A DNA stretch of 64,000 bases, from NCBI GenBank assembly GCA_035405645.1, contig DAONJL010000008.1, positions 28,225-92,224 of the forward strand, read 5' to 3'. This document shows, in pieces, positions 17,646 through 26,636 of this stretch. A model generated the notes under the pieces. The model was not told where the DNA came from. It did not search any database and worked only from the letters and a program-made list of their open reading frames with translations. Made by a program: the position numbers and the translations under genes. This DNA is from DAONJL01 sp035405645 [NCBI: bacterium] (GTDB taxonomy: Bacteria > JAGOBX01 > DAONJL01). Within the stretch, counting starts at the first letter, position 1; each line of letters begins with the position of its first letter.

Positions 17646-19025
17646 TTATTTCTCTTCAATTTTAGAAACGAGATTATAAGGAATTGAAAAATAAAATGTT
17701 GATCCTTTATTTAATTCACTTTCAAACCAAATCTTACCTTTATGCGCTTTTTCAATAATTAATTTTGCTATTGCAAGTGAAAGACCAAGCCCTTCTGAAT
17801 GATGCATCATTGATTCAACCTGTTCAAATTTACTAAAAATTTTTGAGTAATCTTCTCTGGCAATTCCTTTGCCTGTATCTTGAATACTTACTAATAAATG
17901 TTCATCATTAAATTTTGTTTTTATTATGATTTCGCCATTTTGCTTATTGAATTTTATTGCATTATCTATAATTGCACTTATAACTTTGTAAATATAATTC
18001 TCATCGAAATTTACTTCTTTTACATTTATTTCATCAAATTCTATTTTTATATTTATCTGCTTTTCTTTAATTGATTTTTGATAATTATTTAAAACATCAT
18101 TAATAATTGAATGAATATTATTTGGTAAAAAATAAAAAGTTATTTTATCTGCTTCTAATTTTGTAATTTCAATTATCTTTTTTATAAAATTTATTAATCT
18201 GTTTACTTCATTATCAATTATATAATAAAATTCTCGTTTCGTTTCATCATCTTCGACGATATTCATACATAATGATTCTATATATGATTTTATTATTGTC
18301 ACTGGTGTATTTAATTCATGACTTATTAAAACAATAAAATCATCTTTTAATTGGTCAATTCTTTTTAATTCATTATATGCACTTTCTAATTTTTCAAATA
18401 ATATCTTTCGTTCTGCTAAATTCTTTTTTAATTCAATATTTGCATTTTCAAGCAATCTATTTATTTCCATTGTCTCTTCAATTAATTTAATATTTTCTTT
18501 AATTGTAATATACTGTTGACCTATTGTTGATATTGCTTCAAATTCTTTTTCTATATAATATTTGCCATCTCTTTTTTTAGTAAAAATAAAAAAACTTTCT
18601 AATTTATCTTTTAAAATAATTGGTACAAAATATTCTAATTCTAACTTTTTAAAATTATTTAATAATTCTATATCAAAAATATTTAATTTTTCTAATTCTG
18701 AAATATGATAAAAAAATTTTCTATTTGTTAAAAAAAACTGATTTAAAGCAGGTTTATTTTGTATATCAAAATTTAATTCAGGAAATTTCTTTAATTTTGC
18801 TGTATTTATAGGCGTAAAATATTTACCTTCTTTATCAATATTATAAATCAAAAATATTGAAGGTTTTATTAAACCAATACAACTATATTCAATTACTTTT
18901 ATGAGATTATTTAATGTTCTAACTGTGCTGACTGATTCTGAAATGTTTAATAAATTAAAAATTATATAATCTTTAATTTTAGATTCTTCAATAATTTTTT
19001 TTATTTCTTTTTCAGTTAAATCCAT
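17646..19025 (-). CDS. Soluble sensor histidine kinase with GAF-like input domain
   Basis: A 459-residue kinase with no membrane segment. Residues 1-180 resemble a GAF input domain, followed by a coiled coil (190-230), the HisKA dimer with H-box LISHELNTPVTII near residue 235, and an HATPase domain with N-box IDNAIKFN, G1 DTGKGIA and G2 GLGLSLAI. No receiver protein is adjacent. Instead it follows a SpoIIE-type phosphatase and a STAS protein, so it may act in the same signalling module. ATP-dependent autophosphorylation is expected; target and signal are unknown. Confidence 0.9.
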   Translation of the reverse strand: MDLTEKEIKKIIEESKIKDYIIFNLLNISESVSTVRTLNNLIKVIEYSCIGLIKPSIFLIYNIDKEGKYFTPINTAKLKKFPELNFDIQNKPALNQFFLTNRKFFYHISELEKLNIFDIELLNNFKKLELEYFVPIILKDKLESFFIFTKKRDGKYYIEKEFEAISTIGQQYITIKENIKLIEETMEINRLLENANIELKKNLAERKILFEKLESAYNELKRIDQLKDDFIVLISHELNTPVTIIKSYIESLCMNIVEDDETKREFYYIIDNEVNRLINFIKKIIEITKLEADKITFYFLPNNIHSIINDVLNNYQKSIKEKQINIKIEFDEINVKEVNFDENYIYKVISAIIDNAIKFNKQNGEIIIKTKFNDEHLLVSIQDTGKGIAREDYSKIFSKFEQVESMMHHSEGLGLSLAIAKLIIEKAHKGKIWFESELNKGSTFYFSIPYNLVSKIEEK

Positions 19026-19034
19026 AAAAAATAA

Positions 19035-19391
19035 TTATATACTTTTTTTTGCTTCTTCAAATGTATTATAAATATCAAATAATTCAGAAAAACCCATCAT
19101 TTCAAAAATATCAAAAATATCTTCTGATAATGAACAAATTTTAATAAAACCATTTTCATCAGCCTCTTCAATATCTTCTAAAGCACTAACAAGTGTTCCA
19201 AGTCCAGCACTACTAATAAATTTTAAATTTTTACAATCAAATATTAATTTTGTTTTTCCTTCTTTTATGTAATTACTTAATTTCTCGGAAAATCCTGGAA
19301 CAGTATGAGTATCTAAAGTGCCATTAAGAGTAAGAACATAAACATTATTATTTTCAGGTAAAGGTTTTAACTCAACATTTATCTCACTCAT
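19035..19391 (-). CDS. STAS-domain anti-sigma-factor antagonist
   Basis: A 118-residue single STAS domain. The phospho-acceptor loop is FISSAGLGTLVSAL, with the Ser at the usual position, and the LNGTLDT strand precedes it. Such proteins switch partners when a kinase (RsbW/SpoIIAB type) phosphorylates this Ser and a PP2C phosphatase removes the phosphate. The gene directly upstream encodes a SpoIIE-type phosphatase, the expected dephosphorylating enzyme. No RsbW-type kinase lies in the window unless the downstream histidine kinase or a distant gene fills that role. Ribosome site AAAGGAG precedes the start. Confidence 0.9.
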   Translation of the reverse strand: MSEINVELKPLPENNNVYVLTLNGTLDTHTVPGFSEKLSNYIKEGKTKLIFDCKNLKFISSAGLGTLVSALEDIEEADENGFIKICSLSEDIFDIFEMMGFSELFDIYNTFEEAKKSI

Positions 19392-19415
19392 TTAACTAAC
19401 TCCTTTAAATATTTA

Positions 19416-20918
19416 TTATTTTTCAATTTTTAATGCTATTAATGCAATATCATCACTTTGCTCACATTCTGCTGCATGTTTTTCTATTGCTTCTACAATC
19501 TTTTCTATTATCTCTTTCGGCGATTTTTCATTATGCTCTAAAATTATATTTTTTAACCGTTCATCGCCAAATAAATTTTCTTCTTTATCGTATGCCTCTG
19601 TTACGCCATCAGTATATTGTAATATTATATCACCTTTGTCAAGTTTAATTTCCATTGGTTGTAAAATTTTATTAAATTGTTCTGGTTTTACCAAACCAAC
19701 TGACATTCCCTTTGGTCGATATATTTCAATTGTTTTTGTTGAATTTTTAAAGACTATTAATCCTAAATGACCTGCATTAGCAAATTTCAATAAATAAGTA
19801 TTCAAATTTAAAATTCCATACCACACTGTAATAAACATTCCTTTTTTAATATCTGGTTTTAACACTGCATTTACTCTCTTTAACACTTCTGCTGGTTCAT
19901 CAATATTTTTAGAATGCGAACGCAAAGTGGAACGCATCATCGTCATAACAAATGCGCCCGGCACACCTTTACCTGATACATCAGCCATAACAATACCAAG
20001 TAAATTTTCAGAAACTTCTAACCAATCAAAATAATCGCCGCCAACTTCTTTTGCTGACCTGTAAAAACTATAAGTTGAAATATTTTCAAATTGTGGATTT
20101 GTCTTTGGTAATAATGTATGCTGTATTTCTGTTGCTATCTGTAATTCTTGTTTTATTACTTCCTGTTCTATTTTTAAATGTTCTGCTACTTTTAAATCCT
20201 GCGCCATTTGATTTATTTCTGCTGCTACATCATCTATTTCATCTTTAAATTTTCTACTTATTGGTATTATATAATCCCAATTACCCTGACCTATTATTCT
20301 TACTGCCTGACTTATTTCAATTAATTTTTTTGAAAAGAAACTACTAAAAGGTATGGCTAATGATATACCAAAAAATATTATTCCTATGCCTATTAGTAAA
20401 AATTTTTTATTTAATTCGTTTATTGTGTTTATTATTTTATTTATACGAAGTTTAATAACTATATAGTATTTATTCTGTTTATTCGTTTCTTTATTTTCAT
20501 AATAAAAATCTTTTATTAAAGATAATTCTTTTTCTTCATAATCAACTAAATATTCACCTGCTTTTTTATAATCAGAAAATTTTATTTCATAAATTGAACC
20601 AACTTTAATTTGATTTGGGTCATTACTTATATACACTTCATTATTTTCTTTTAATATTATTATTGATTCAACATCTTCATTTTTACTTAATTGTATAACT
20701 TTATCAGCAATCAACAATTCATTATTCCATTGTATTGCTTGCTTTGCACTATAAATAATATCAGGTATAAAATTAAGATTTTTTAATAATTGACTGATTA
20801 AAATTTTTCTAACATAATTCTGTGATACTGATTGCGCCAAAAATATAGTAAAAAGCGCTATAAAAACAAAACCAAAAATTATTTTTATTCTAAAACTAAT
20901 TGTGTATTGCTTAGCCAT
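19416..20918 (-). CDS. Membrane-bound SpoIIE/PP2C phosphatase with HAMP domain
   Basis: A 500-residue protein: transmembrane helix at about 10-28, an extracytoplasmic sensor region to about 170, second helix at about 173-193, HAMP (SQAVRIIGQGNWDY), a short coiled coil, then a SpoIIE-type PP2C domain. Metal-binding motifs are GGDYFDW, DVSGKGVPGA, YTDGVTEA and SDDIALI. It should dephosphorylate the STAS protein encoded 24 bases downstream in response to an external signal. Final target (sigma factor, diguanylate cyclase or other) is unknown. Confidence 0.9.
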   Translation of the reverse strand: MAKQYTISFRIKIIFGFVFIALFTIFLAQSVSQNYVRKILISQLLKNLNFIPDIIYSAKQAIQWNNELLIADKVIQLSKNEDVESIIILKENNEVYISNDPNQIKVGSIYEIKFSDYKKAGEYLVDYEEKELSLIKDFYYENKETNKQNKYYIVIKLRINKIINTINELNKKFLLIGIGIIFFGISLAIPFSSFFSKKLIEISQAVRIIGQGNWDYIIPISRKFKDEIDDVAAEINQMAQDLKVAEHLKIEQEVIKQELQIATEIQHTLLPKTNPQFENISTYSFYRSAKEVGGDYFDWLEVSENLLGIVMADVSGKGVPGAFVMTMMRSTLRSHSKNIDEPAEVLKRVNAVLKPDIKKGMFITVWYGILNLNTYLLKFANAGHLGLIVFKNSTKTIEIYRPKGMSVGLVKPEQFNKILQPMEIKLDKGDIILQYTDGVTEAYDKEENLFGDERLKNIILEHNEKSPKEIIEKIVEAIEKHAAECEQSDDIALIALKIEK

Positions 20919-20930
20919 TAGAAAATTTTT

Positions 20931-21179
20931 TTACTCTTTTTTGAATATGTTTCCAAATTTTTTATCTAATATTTCTTTTTTATTTTTCTCGTAAGAAAGC
21001 GAGGATAAAAATTTATTATCTAACAATTTCTCTTTTTCCTTCTCTTTTGTTATTATTTCATTCAATTCTACTTTTTCTCTTTCACCATTATAAGTTTTTA
21101 CTACTATCTTTTTTTCAACATCAATAAATAACTTTTTTTTACAACCTGGACAAATTATTTCTAAATATTTTTCTTCCAT
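20931..21179 (-). CDS. Small hypothetical protein with single CxxC knuckle
   Basis: An 82-residue charged protein. Near the N-terminus ICPGCKKKLFIDVEK forms one zinc-knuckle half; the rest is Lys/Glu-rich and probably helical, ending in FGNIFKKE. Only two cysteines are present, so any metal site would need a dimer or partner. It overlaps the preceding gene by 19 bases and precedes the SpoIIE phosphatase by 12 bases. No family recognised. Confidence 0.6.
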   Translation of the reverse strand: MEEKYLEIICPGCKKKLFIDVEKKIVVKTYNGEREKVELNEIITKEKEKEKLLDNKFLSSLSYEKNKKEILDKKFGNIFKKE

Positions 21180-21577
21180 AACAAATAAAAAATAAAGAAA
21201 ATAAAAGAAATTATTAAATCAAGATAAATAAATATCTTATCTTTTTTTTCTTTAATAAAAAAATTATATGGAGTATTAAAAATTAAAAAAGATAATAATT
21301 GTAATATAACTCCCCATATAAAAACACCTGTTAATAAATAAAAAAAATTACGAAATTTTAATAACTTTAAAATAATAGCAAGTAAAATTATAATAATTGC
21401 ACGACTTATTATTTTTTTTAAAATACCTGAATATTCTGTTTCTTCTTTATCTATTATTGTTTCATTTGCTTTTATATAGTAATTCAAATGGTCACAATTT
21501 GCACATTTAAAATAACTCTTATTTTTTAAATCTTTATAATGAAAATCAATAAATCTATTACAATTATTGCAAAGCAT
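21161..21577 (-). CDS. Zinc-ribbon membrane protein, hypothetical
   Basis: A 138-residue protein. The N-terminal CNNCNRF...YFKCANCDHLNYY is a four-cysteine zinc ribbon (CxxC-x18-CxxC spacing approximately), followed by two or three transmembrane helices between residues 50 and 135. The topology puts the ribbon in the cytoplasm. It starts 2 bases after the CT398-like zinc-ribbon gene. No function recognised. Confidence 0.65.
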   Translation of the reverse strand: MLCNNCNRFIDFHYKDLKNKSYFKCANCDHLNYYIKANETIIDKEETEYSGILKKIISRAIIIILLAIILKLLKFRNFFYLLTGVFIWGVILQLLSFLIFNTPYNFFIKEKKDKIFIYLDLIISFIFFIFYLLWKKNI

Positions 21578-21579
21578 TC

Positions 21580-22341
21580 TTATTGTTCTTCCTTTTTATC
21601 CACTTTCTCTTCTTCATTATTTTCTTCTTCTTCTTCATAATATAAAATTCTTGAACAAGCAGGACAATGATAAAAATTTGTATATGTTTTTATTTCGTGA
21701 ATTAATTGTGGTGGCAAATTAAAACCACATATACTGCAAGAATTATTTTTTACAAGTGATAAAAAAATTCCACCTCTGCGAGAAGTTAATCTATTTATTA
21801 TTTTTTTTAAATCACCAGAAATATTTTTATATAATTCGTCTGTTTCATTTTTTAATTTTTGATATTCATTTTCGTATTCTTCAATATTTTTCAATAATTG
21901 TGTTTTTTTTTCTTTAAAATTTTCTTCTGCTTTTTTTAGTTTTTCTAAATATTGTGATACCTTATTTTTTATCTCTTTTATTTCTTCTGAACTTTTTAAA
22001 TAATTATCTTCTAATTCATTTATTTTCTTTTTAAAACTTTTAATTTCTGATGTCATTGCATCAAATTCTTTTTGGGTTTTTACTGAATTTTTCTTTATAT
22101 TTAAATCCTTTATTTTATCCTCATAAGTTTTTATTTCAAGTTCATATTCTTTTATCTTTAATTCTTTCGCTTTATTTTCATTAAGAAACTTTTCATATAT
22201 TTCTTTTTCTTTTTGTAAATTTTTCTCCAATTCACTTATTTTATTTTTCAATTCTTCTATATTTCTTTCTATTCTCTTTAAGCGCTCATTATTCTTATTT
22301 ATTTCTTTCATTTTAACAATATCTTCTCTAATTCCAACCAT
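21580..22341 (-). CDS. C4-type zinc-ribbon coiled-coil protein (CT398/DUF164-like)
   Basis: A 253-residue protein. Residues 10-190 are an almost continuous antiparallel coiled coil rich in Lys/Glu; residues 190-235 hold the zinc ribbon CSICGFNLPP...YHCPACSRILYY, then an acidic tail (Glu/Asp run). This architecture matches the CT398 family, in chlamydiae reported to contact RNA polymerase sigma-54 and secretion components; in other phyla its role is unclear. The ribosome site GGAGAGG precedes the ATG. Its neighbours are small membrane and zinc-ribbon proteins. Confidence 0.82.
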   Translation of the reverse strand: MVGIREDIVKMKEINKNNERLKRIERNIEELKNKISELEKNLQKEKEIYEKFLNENKAKELKIKEYELEIKTYEDKIKDLNIKKNSVKTQKEFDAMTSEIKSFKKKINELEDNYLKSSEEIKEIKNKVSQYLEKLKKAEENFKEKKTQLLKNIEEYENEYQKLKNETDELYKNISGDLKKIINRLTSRRGGIFLSLVKNNSCSICGFNLPPQLIHEIKTYTNFYHCPACSRILYYEEEEENNEEEKVDKKEEQ

Positions 22342-22362
22342 TTATATCCTCTCCTGTCTTTA

Positions 22363-22506
22363 TTAAAATAATCTTGGTAATTCTATATATTTACTTACTA
22401 TATAAATAATTGCTGCAATAATTAAAATAAAAATAATTATTTTTATAGTACTTATAAAATCCTTATTTGATATAAGTTGTTTAATATAATATGGTAAATT
22501 TATCAT
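22363..22506 (-). CDS. 47-aa single-span membrane microprotein
   Basis: A short frame whose ATG overlaps the TGA stop of the preceding J-like gene (ATGA), indicating translational coupling. The product begins MINLPYYIKQLISNK, contains one hydrophobic helix of about 17-20 residues (Ile-rich) and ends YIELPRLF. It ends 21 bases before the ATG of the zinc-ribbon coiled-coil gene. The coupling and clean helix make it likely real; no family recognised. It may be a subunit or regulator of the tail-anchored neighbour. Confidence 0.55.
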   Translation of the reverse strand: MINLPYYIKQLISNKDFISTIKIIIFILIIAAIIYIVSKYIELPRLF

Positions 22507-23063
22507 TTACTGCCACCGAAAAAAACTATTAATAAAGTAAAAATAATAAAAAGAAAAATTATTATTAAATATTTTGAAAATTCCATAAATACTTCTTTAT
22601 AAATAGGCATTTCAACTTTATCTTCAGGGTCAATATTTTCTACTTCATCAAGTTCTCTCTCTATATCTTCATATAATAAACCAATTAATGTATTTGCTCT
22701 AATCGGTGTTATTAATTTGTATTCATTTTGTAAAAATCTAATGAATTGAACATATTTCATTTTTGATATTGATTTTGCCTTAATCTGTGCTTCTTTTAAT
22801 CTTTCTTTTAATTTTTCTAAATTACCATTTTTTTTATTTTCTAAATAATTATTATATGCTTCTCTTATTTTTTCATCAATTAATATTTCATAAGAAATAA
22901 TACATTTATGAAAAGTTCTTAAATTTTCTTTGGAAAAAATACCATCTTTTGGAAATAGTGCTAAAATTTTTTTAACAAAATTTTCTTTTATTGTTTCATC
23001 ATCCGCATTTTTATCTGTCTCTAATATTTGATATAATGTCTCTCTCTTACTTTTTTCTAACAT
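22503..23063 (-). CDS. Tail-anchored J-domain-like protein lacking HPD
   Basis: A protein of about 186 residues from the ATG at 23063; an upstream UUG at 23102 is possible. The first 75 residues follow a DnaJ J-domain (TLYQILETDKNADDETIKENF, then a loop, then a helix ending REAYNNYL). However, the HPD tripeptide needed to stimulate DnaK is replaced by FPK in LALFPKDG. A helical middle is followed by a single C-terminal membrane helix (LIIIFLFIIFTLLIVFF). It is therefore probably a membrane-attached binding module rather than a working co-chaperone. It overlaps the 47-aa membrane microprotein. Confidence 0.65.
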   Translation of the reverse strand: MLEKSKRETLYQILETDKNADDETIKENFVKKILALFPKDGIFSKENLRTFHKCIISYEILIDEKIREAYNNYLENKKNGNLEKLKERLKEAQIKAKSISKMKYVQFIRFLQNEYKLITPIRANTLIGLLYEDIERELDEVENIDPEDKVEMPIYKEVFMEFSKYLIIIFLFIIFTLLIVFFGGSK

Positions 23064-23120
23064 TTCATTTTTCTTATTTGTATAAAATTGTAAATGAAAC
23101 AAGAATAAATTTTATAAAAT

Positions 23121-23795
23121 TTATTCAGGATTTACTGTACTTAAATTTTTTATTTGTAATAATCTATCATATAATGCTTTTATTGAAGCATTCAACTTAT
23201 TTAATTGAAAATCACGAGATTTCATTGCTTCCTGTAATGCTGTTATATTATTCATTAATTTTTGATTATCATTTCTTAACTTATCAAATATTCTTAAATA
23301 TGATTCATTCTGTTCTTTTAATTTATTTATGTTATTTTCAAAATTTTTTCTTTCTACATTCATTTTTTTCTGCTCTTCTTCAAGAATTGCTCGTAATCTA
23401 TTTATTTCATTTTCTAATTTAATGATATAAGAATATTGTGCACGCAAAGAAGTAAAAACAGCATCTGAAACTTTATTTAATATCTGATAATTTTCATCTA
23501 TCTTTGATGCTGGTAATATTTTTGTGCCATTTATATCAGTTGATTTAATAGTTTGATTTTCAATTTTTTCGCTTGGCTGGACTATTACTTCGGGTGTTTC
23601 TTCTTTTGCTTTTACCTGTATTTCCTGAGTGGATTTTATCACATTCTCATCACTTATTGGTTTCTCTTTTTCAACTGTTTTTTTTACTGTTAATTCATCA
23701 AAATCATCTGGTAAAGGTAATTTTTTTAAATTTTCAGCAAATGCTGTAAAAACAAAAAAATAAAGAAACAAAAAAACAAAAACTTTTTTCTTCAT
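23121..23795 (-). CDS. Exported coiled-coil protein, hypothetical
   Basis: A 224-residue protein with an N-terminal signal peptide (MKKKVFVFLFLYFF, cleavage probably after FAE or AFA near residue 20). A low-complexity Pro/Glu/Lys stretch reaches about residue 105, then a long coiled coil (110-215) with regular heptads. It lies directly after ftsA (15 bases), where a divisome or envelope scaffold would fit, but no family is recognised. Confidence 0.65.
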   Translation of the reverse strand: MKKKVFVFLFLYFFVFTAFAENLKKLPLPDDFDELTVKKTVEKEKPISDENVIKSTQEIQVKAKEETPEVIVQPSEKIENQTIKSTDINGTKILPASKIDENYQILNKVSDAVFTSLRAQYSYIIKLENEINRLRAILEEEQKKMNVERKNFENNINKLKEQNESYLRIFDKLRNDNQKLMNNITALQEAMKSRDFQLNKLNASIKALYDRLLQIKNLSTVNPE

Positions 23796-23810
23796 ACTTT
23801 CACCCCTTTA

Positions 23811-25073
23811 CTAAATATTAAAATTATCTTTTATAAAACTTTTTAATGTCTTTAATATATTTTTTAAAAAATTTTTTTCATCGCTAAAATCTAATTTTGT
23901 ACCTTTTTTCTCATTATTAAATGCATATTTAATTAATCCAATTGCAGCAGCCCATTCTAATCCAAGCTGATGTTTATTTAATAAATATTCATCATTAAAA
24001 TAATTAATCCTTATATTATAGATATTATTATCATTAATTGCAAATATTTTTTTTGCAAATTCTTGTAGTCCTTTAATTTTACTACCACCGCCTCCAAATA
24101 TTAAACCACCTGGTAATAATTTTGATTGTGTTTCATTTACTTTTTCAAATATATGCATTAATATTTCTTTTAATCGTTCTTCTATTATCTCTGCTAAATA
24201 TTTTTTTGAAATACTTTTAATTGTTTTTTCATCACCAAGTAATGAATATTTTAGAATTTCATCTTCTTCGATAAATTCTGGTGCTGCAAAGCCATAATTT
24301 ACTTTTAATTTTTCAGCATCTGCTATACTTATTCTTAATGTATATGCAATATCATTTGTAATAATCTGACTTCCAAAAGACATACAATCTGTTTTCCATA
24401 AACTACCATTTATAAATGTAAGAATATTTATTAAATCACTTCCAATATCAATATAACAACAACCAAGTTCTTTATCTTCATTCGTTAATGATGCAAGTGA
24501 AGCAGCATAAGGCGATAAAACAAAATCATTTATTATTAAACCAGATTTGTTTACAGCACGAAGAATATTATCAATACTAATAATTTGTGCTAAAATTAAA
24601 TGTGCTTTTATTTCTAATCTTAATCCCATTATTCCAATTGGTGGCTCCTTTATATCTTTTTGTTCATCTACACTATATTCCCATGGAATTATATGAAGTA
24701 TTCTCTGCCCAACTTCTGTGTTTAATGCTTTTATACCATCTAAAACTAATTCAATATCATCCTTTCTAATTATTTTATCTTTCTTTGTAATTGGTATGTG
24801 ATGATTTGCATTTTTACTCCGAATTGACGCACCTGTTATTCCTACATATACATTATCAATTGTCAAGCCTGTTTGCATTTCTACTGCTTCAACTGCTTTT
24901 TCTATATCCTGCCTCAATTTTTCAATTTCCATTACCTCCCCTTTTCTAATCGCAGTTGAAGGTGTCTCAGAAAAGCCTATTATTTTAAATTTATTTTCTT
25001 CTTCTACTTCAGCAACTATTACTTTTATTTTATGTGAGCCTATATCAATTGCTGAAATATAATTATCTGTCAT
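23811..25073 (-). CDS. ftsA: Cell division protein FtsA
   Basis: Actin-fold protein of 420 residues from the ATG at 25073, which overlaps the stop of the preceding gene (ATGA). The family blocks are AIDIGSHKIKVIVAE (phosphate 1), the 1C-domain SHS2 region including VYVGITGASIRS, the CYIDIGSDLINI phosphate-2 motif, and FGGGGSKIKGL (adenosine motif). The last 20 residues (FLKNILKTLKSFIKDNF) form an amphipathic helix like the FtsA membrane-targeting sequence. FtsA anchors FtsZ to the membrane; no ftsZ or ftsQ lies next to it, which is unusual for the gene order. Confidence 0.92.
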   Translation of the reverse strand: MTDNYISAIDIGSHKIKVIVAEVEEENKFKIIGFSETPSTAIRKGEVMEIEKLRQDIEKAVEAVEMQTGLTIDNVYVGITGASIRSKNANHHIPITKKDKIIRKDDIELVLDGIKALNTEVGQRILHIIPWEYSVDEQKDIKEPPIGIMGLRLEIKAHLILAQIISIDNILRAVNKSGLIINDFVLSPYAASLASLTNEDKELGCCYIDIGSDLINILTFINGSLWKTDCMSFGSQIITNDIAYTLRISIADAEKLKVNYGFAAPEFIEEDEILKYSLLGDEKTIKSISKKYLAEIIEERLKEILMHIFEKVNETQSKLLPGGLIFGGGGSKIKGLQEFAKKIFAINDNNIYNIRINYFNDEYLLNKHQLGLEWAAAIGLIKYAFNNEKKGTKLDFSDEKNFLKNILKTLKSFIKDNFNI

Positions 25074-25459
25074 ATTGTTTCTAACCACTCAAATTTATTT
25101 CTAAATAAAATATCTACTTTAACATTCCTCATTGGTAACTCATCTTTTTTTATAATTTTTAAATTTATATTTTTTATTTTCAATAATCTTTCCACAATAT
25201 AAATAATATCATTCACATCATATATATGCCATTTTGAAAAAACCAAATCAGCCATTGGACCAAAATCTTTGACTGCTTTTTCAGTAATTAAACTTATTAA
25301 ATCCATTGCTTTTATCATTTTATTTCTGAATTTTATTTTCTTTAATGTTTTATAAAAATAATAATATGCTCTTATTTCATAAGTATCATCATCCTGAAAA
25401 TAATCATATATGTTCAAATGTGTTTTATCTTTTGTTTTTTGGATTTTTTTATTTAGCAT
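25070..25459 (-). CDS. Minf_1886-like hypothetical protein
   Basis: A 129-residue cytosolic protein. YEIRAYYYFYKTL, then KAVKDFGPMADLVFSKWHI and a following IIYIVERLLKI segment fit the pattern I remember for the Minf_1886 family (aromatic-rich helix, FGPMA, W-x-I, hydrophobic helix). The family has no known function. Its stop overlaps the ftsA start, so it is coupled to ftsA. No catalytic motif is visible. Confidence 0.6.
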   Translation of the reverse strand: MLNKKIQKTKDKTHLNIYDYFQDDDTYEIRAYYYFYKTLKKIKFRNKMIKAMDLISLITEKAVKDFGPMADLVFSKWHIYDVNDIIYIVERLLKIKNINLKIIKKDELPMRNVKVDILFRNKFEWLETI

Positions 25460-25460
25460 A

Positions 25461-26585
25461 TTATTTCATCTCCTTTATTATTTGATTTTTACAAATTTCA
25501 GGTGTACTATCGCATATATATAATCCTGATTGTTCATATCCACCATTTGTTTGTAAATATGGTAATAATTCTATATATAATGTTCCAACTGGTCCTGTAT
25601 GGAATAATAAATTATAACTTAATTCTATATTAGCATTCTCAAATATTTTTTTCAACCCGCCTATTATTTTACATAAAAAAGTAGCAAATGATTTTATCTC
25701 TTCGATTGTTAATTCATGTAAATTTGCGGATACTGTATCTTTTGGATATATTATTATGTGATATGGTCTTTTCATAAAATATGGTATTACTGCTTTTATA
25801 TATTCATCTTCTAAAATTTTTAATTCATCTTTTTTTATTTTCTCAATATATTCAATAAATGAAATTTTATTTAATATTAAAAATTTTGTATCCTGCTCAA
25901 TTGTTCGTGGTATTATATTACTGTGAATTATCTGAATATGTGGGTGCTCGATTGTACTACCAGCATATTTACCACAATTTTTTATTATTGAAACATATCC
26001 ATAATGTTTATTATCTTTTATACTTTGTGAAATTGGTAAGTTTGAATCTTCTGAATGTAATAAATACATTTCAAATTCTGCTATCATCTTTAATATTACA
26101 TTTGCATCATCTACACTCATATTATGAAAATCTTTTGTATGTATTGATGATAACCAATTTATAAAATGTAAACCTGATATTTTATATTTTTGTTCATATA
26201 TACTTCGTAATACTACTTCTTCATTTTCTTCATTATTTAGTGATATTATTGCAGGATATAGATTTTCATTTATAAATGTTACATCATTTTCAGACAATTT
26301 TTCCTGCCAAATTATTGGAGTTGTTTTTCCCTCACAAATTTCACACTGCTGCTTTGCTTCTTCTTTTTTTATTTTTTTTGTTGATTTATAGCGTTTTATT
26401 CGTTCTGGACAAAAAATAATTTTATCTTCATTTCTTGGGTCTATGGCTGAATAAATATGATGATAATTATCTTTTTTTTCTTTAAAGTAATCGAGTATAA
26501 AATTTCTTACTTCACTATACTTAATTCTTCTCAAATCTTCATACTTCATTAAATTCTTTAATTTGGCTTCACTTATCTTTTCCAT
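25461..26585 (-). CDS. Galactose-1-phosphate-uridylyltransferase-like HIT-superfamily protein
   Basis: About 374 residues from the ATG at 26585, which has a good AAAAAGGATA site. A CEIC pair (zinc-binding in GalT) lies near residue 82, and the histidine-triad active-site segment EHPHIQIIH matches GalT HPHxQ. The N-terminal DPRNEDKIIFCPER also fits GalT-type proteins. True GalT uses HPHGQ; the Ile variant suggests a nucleotide or sugar-phosphate transferase of different specificity. It lies after asnS in the long array with no galactose genes near it. Confidence 0.72.
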   Translation of the reverse strand: MEKISEAKLKNLMKYEDLRRIKYSEVRNFILDYFKEKKDNYHHIYSAIDPRNEDKIIFCPERIKRYKSTKKIKKEEAKQQCEICEGKTTPIIWQEKLSENDVTFINENLYPAIISLNNEENEEVVLRSIYEQKYKISGLHFINWLSSIHTKDFHNMSVDDANVILKMIAEFEMYLLHSEDSNLPISQSIKDNKHYGYVSIIKNCGKYAGSTIEHPHIQIIHSNIIPRTIEQDTKFLILNKISFIEYIEKIKKDELKILEDEYIKAVIPYFMKRPYHIIIYPKDTVSANLHELTIEEIKSFATFLCKIIGGLKKIFENANIELSYNLLFHTGPVGTLYIELLPYLQTNGGYEQSGLYICDSTPEICKNQIIKEMK

Positions 26586-26636
26586 TATTTTATCCTTTTT
26601 ATATTTTTTATTTATTTTTGTCAATAATTTTTATTT

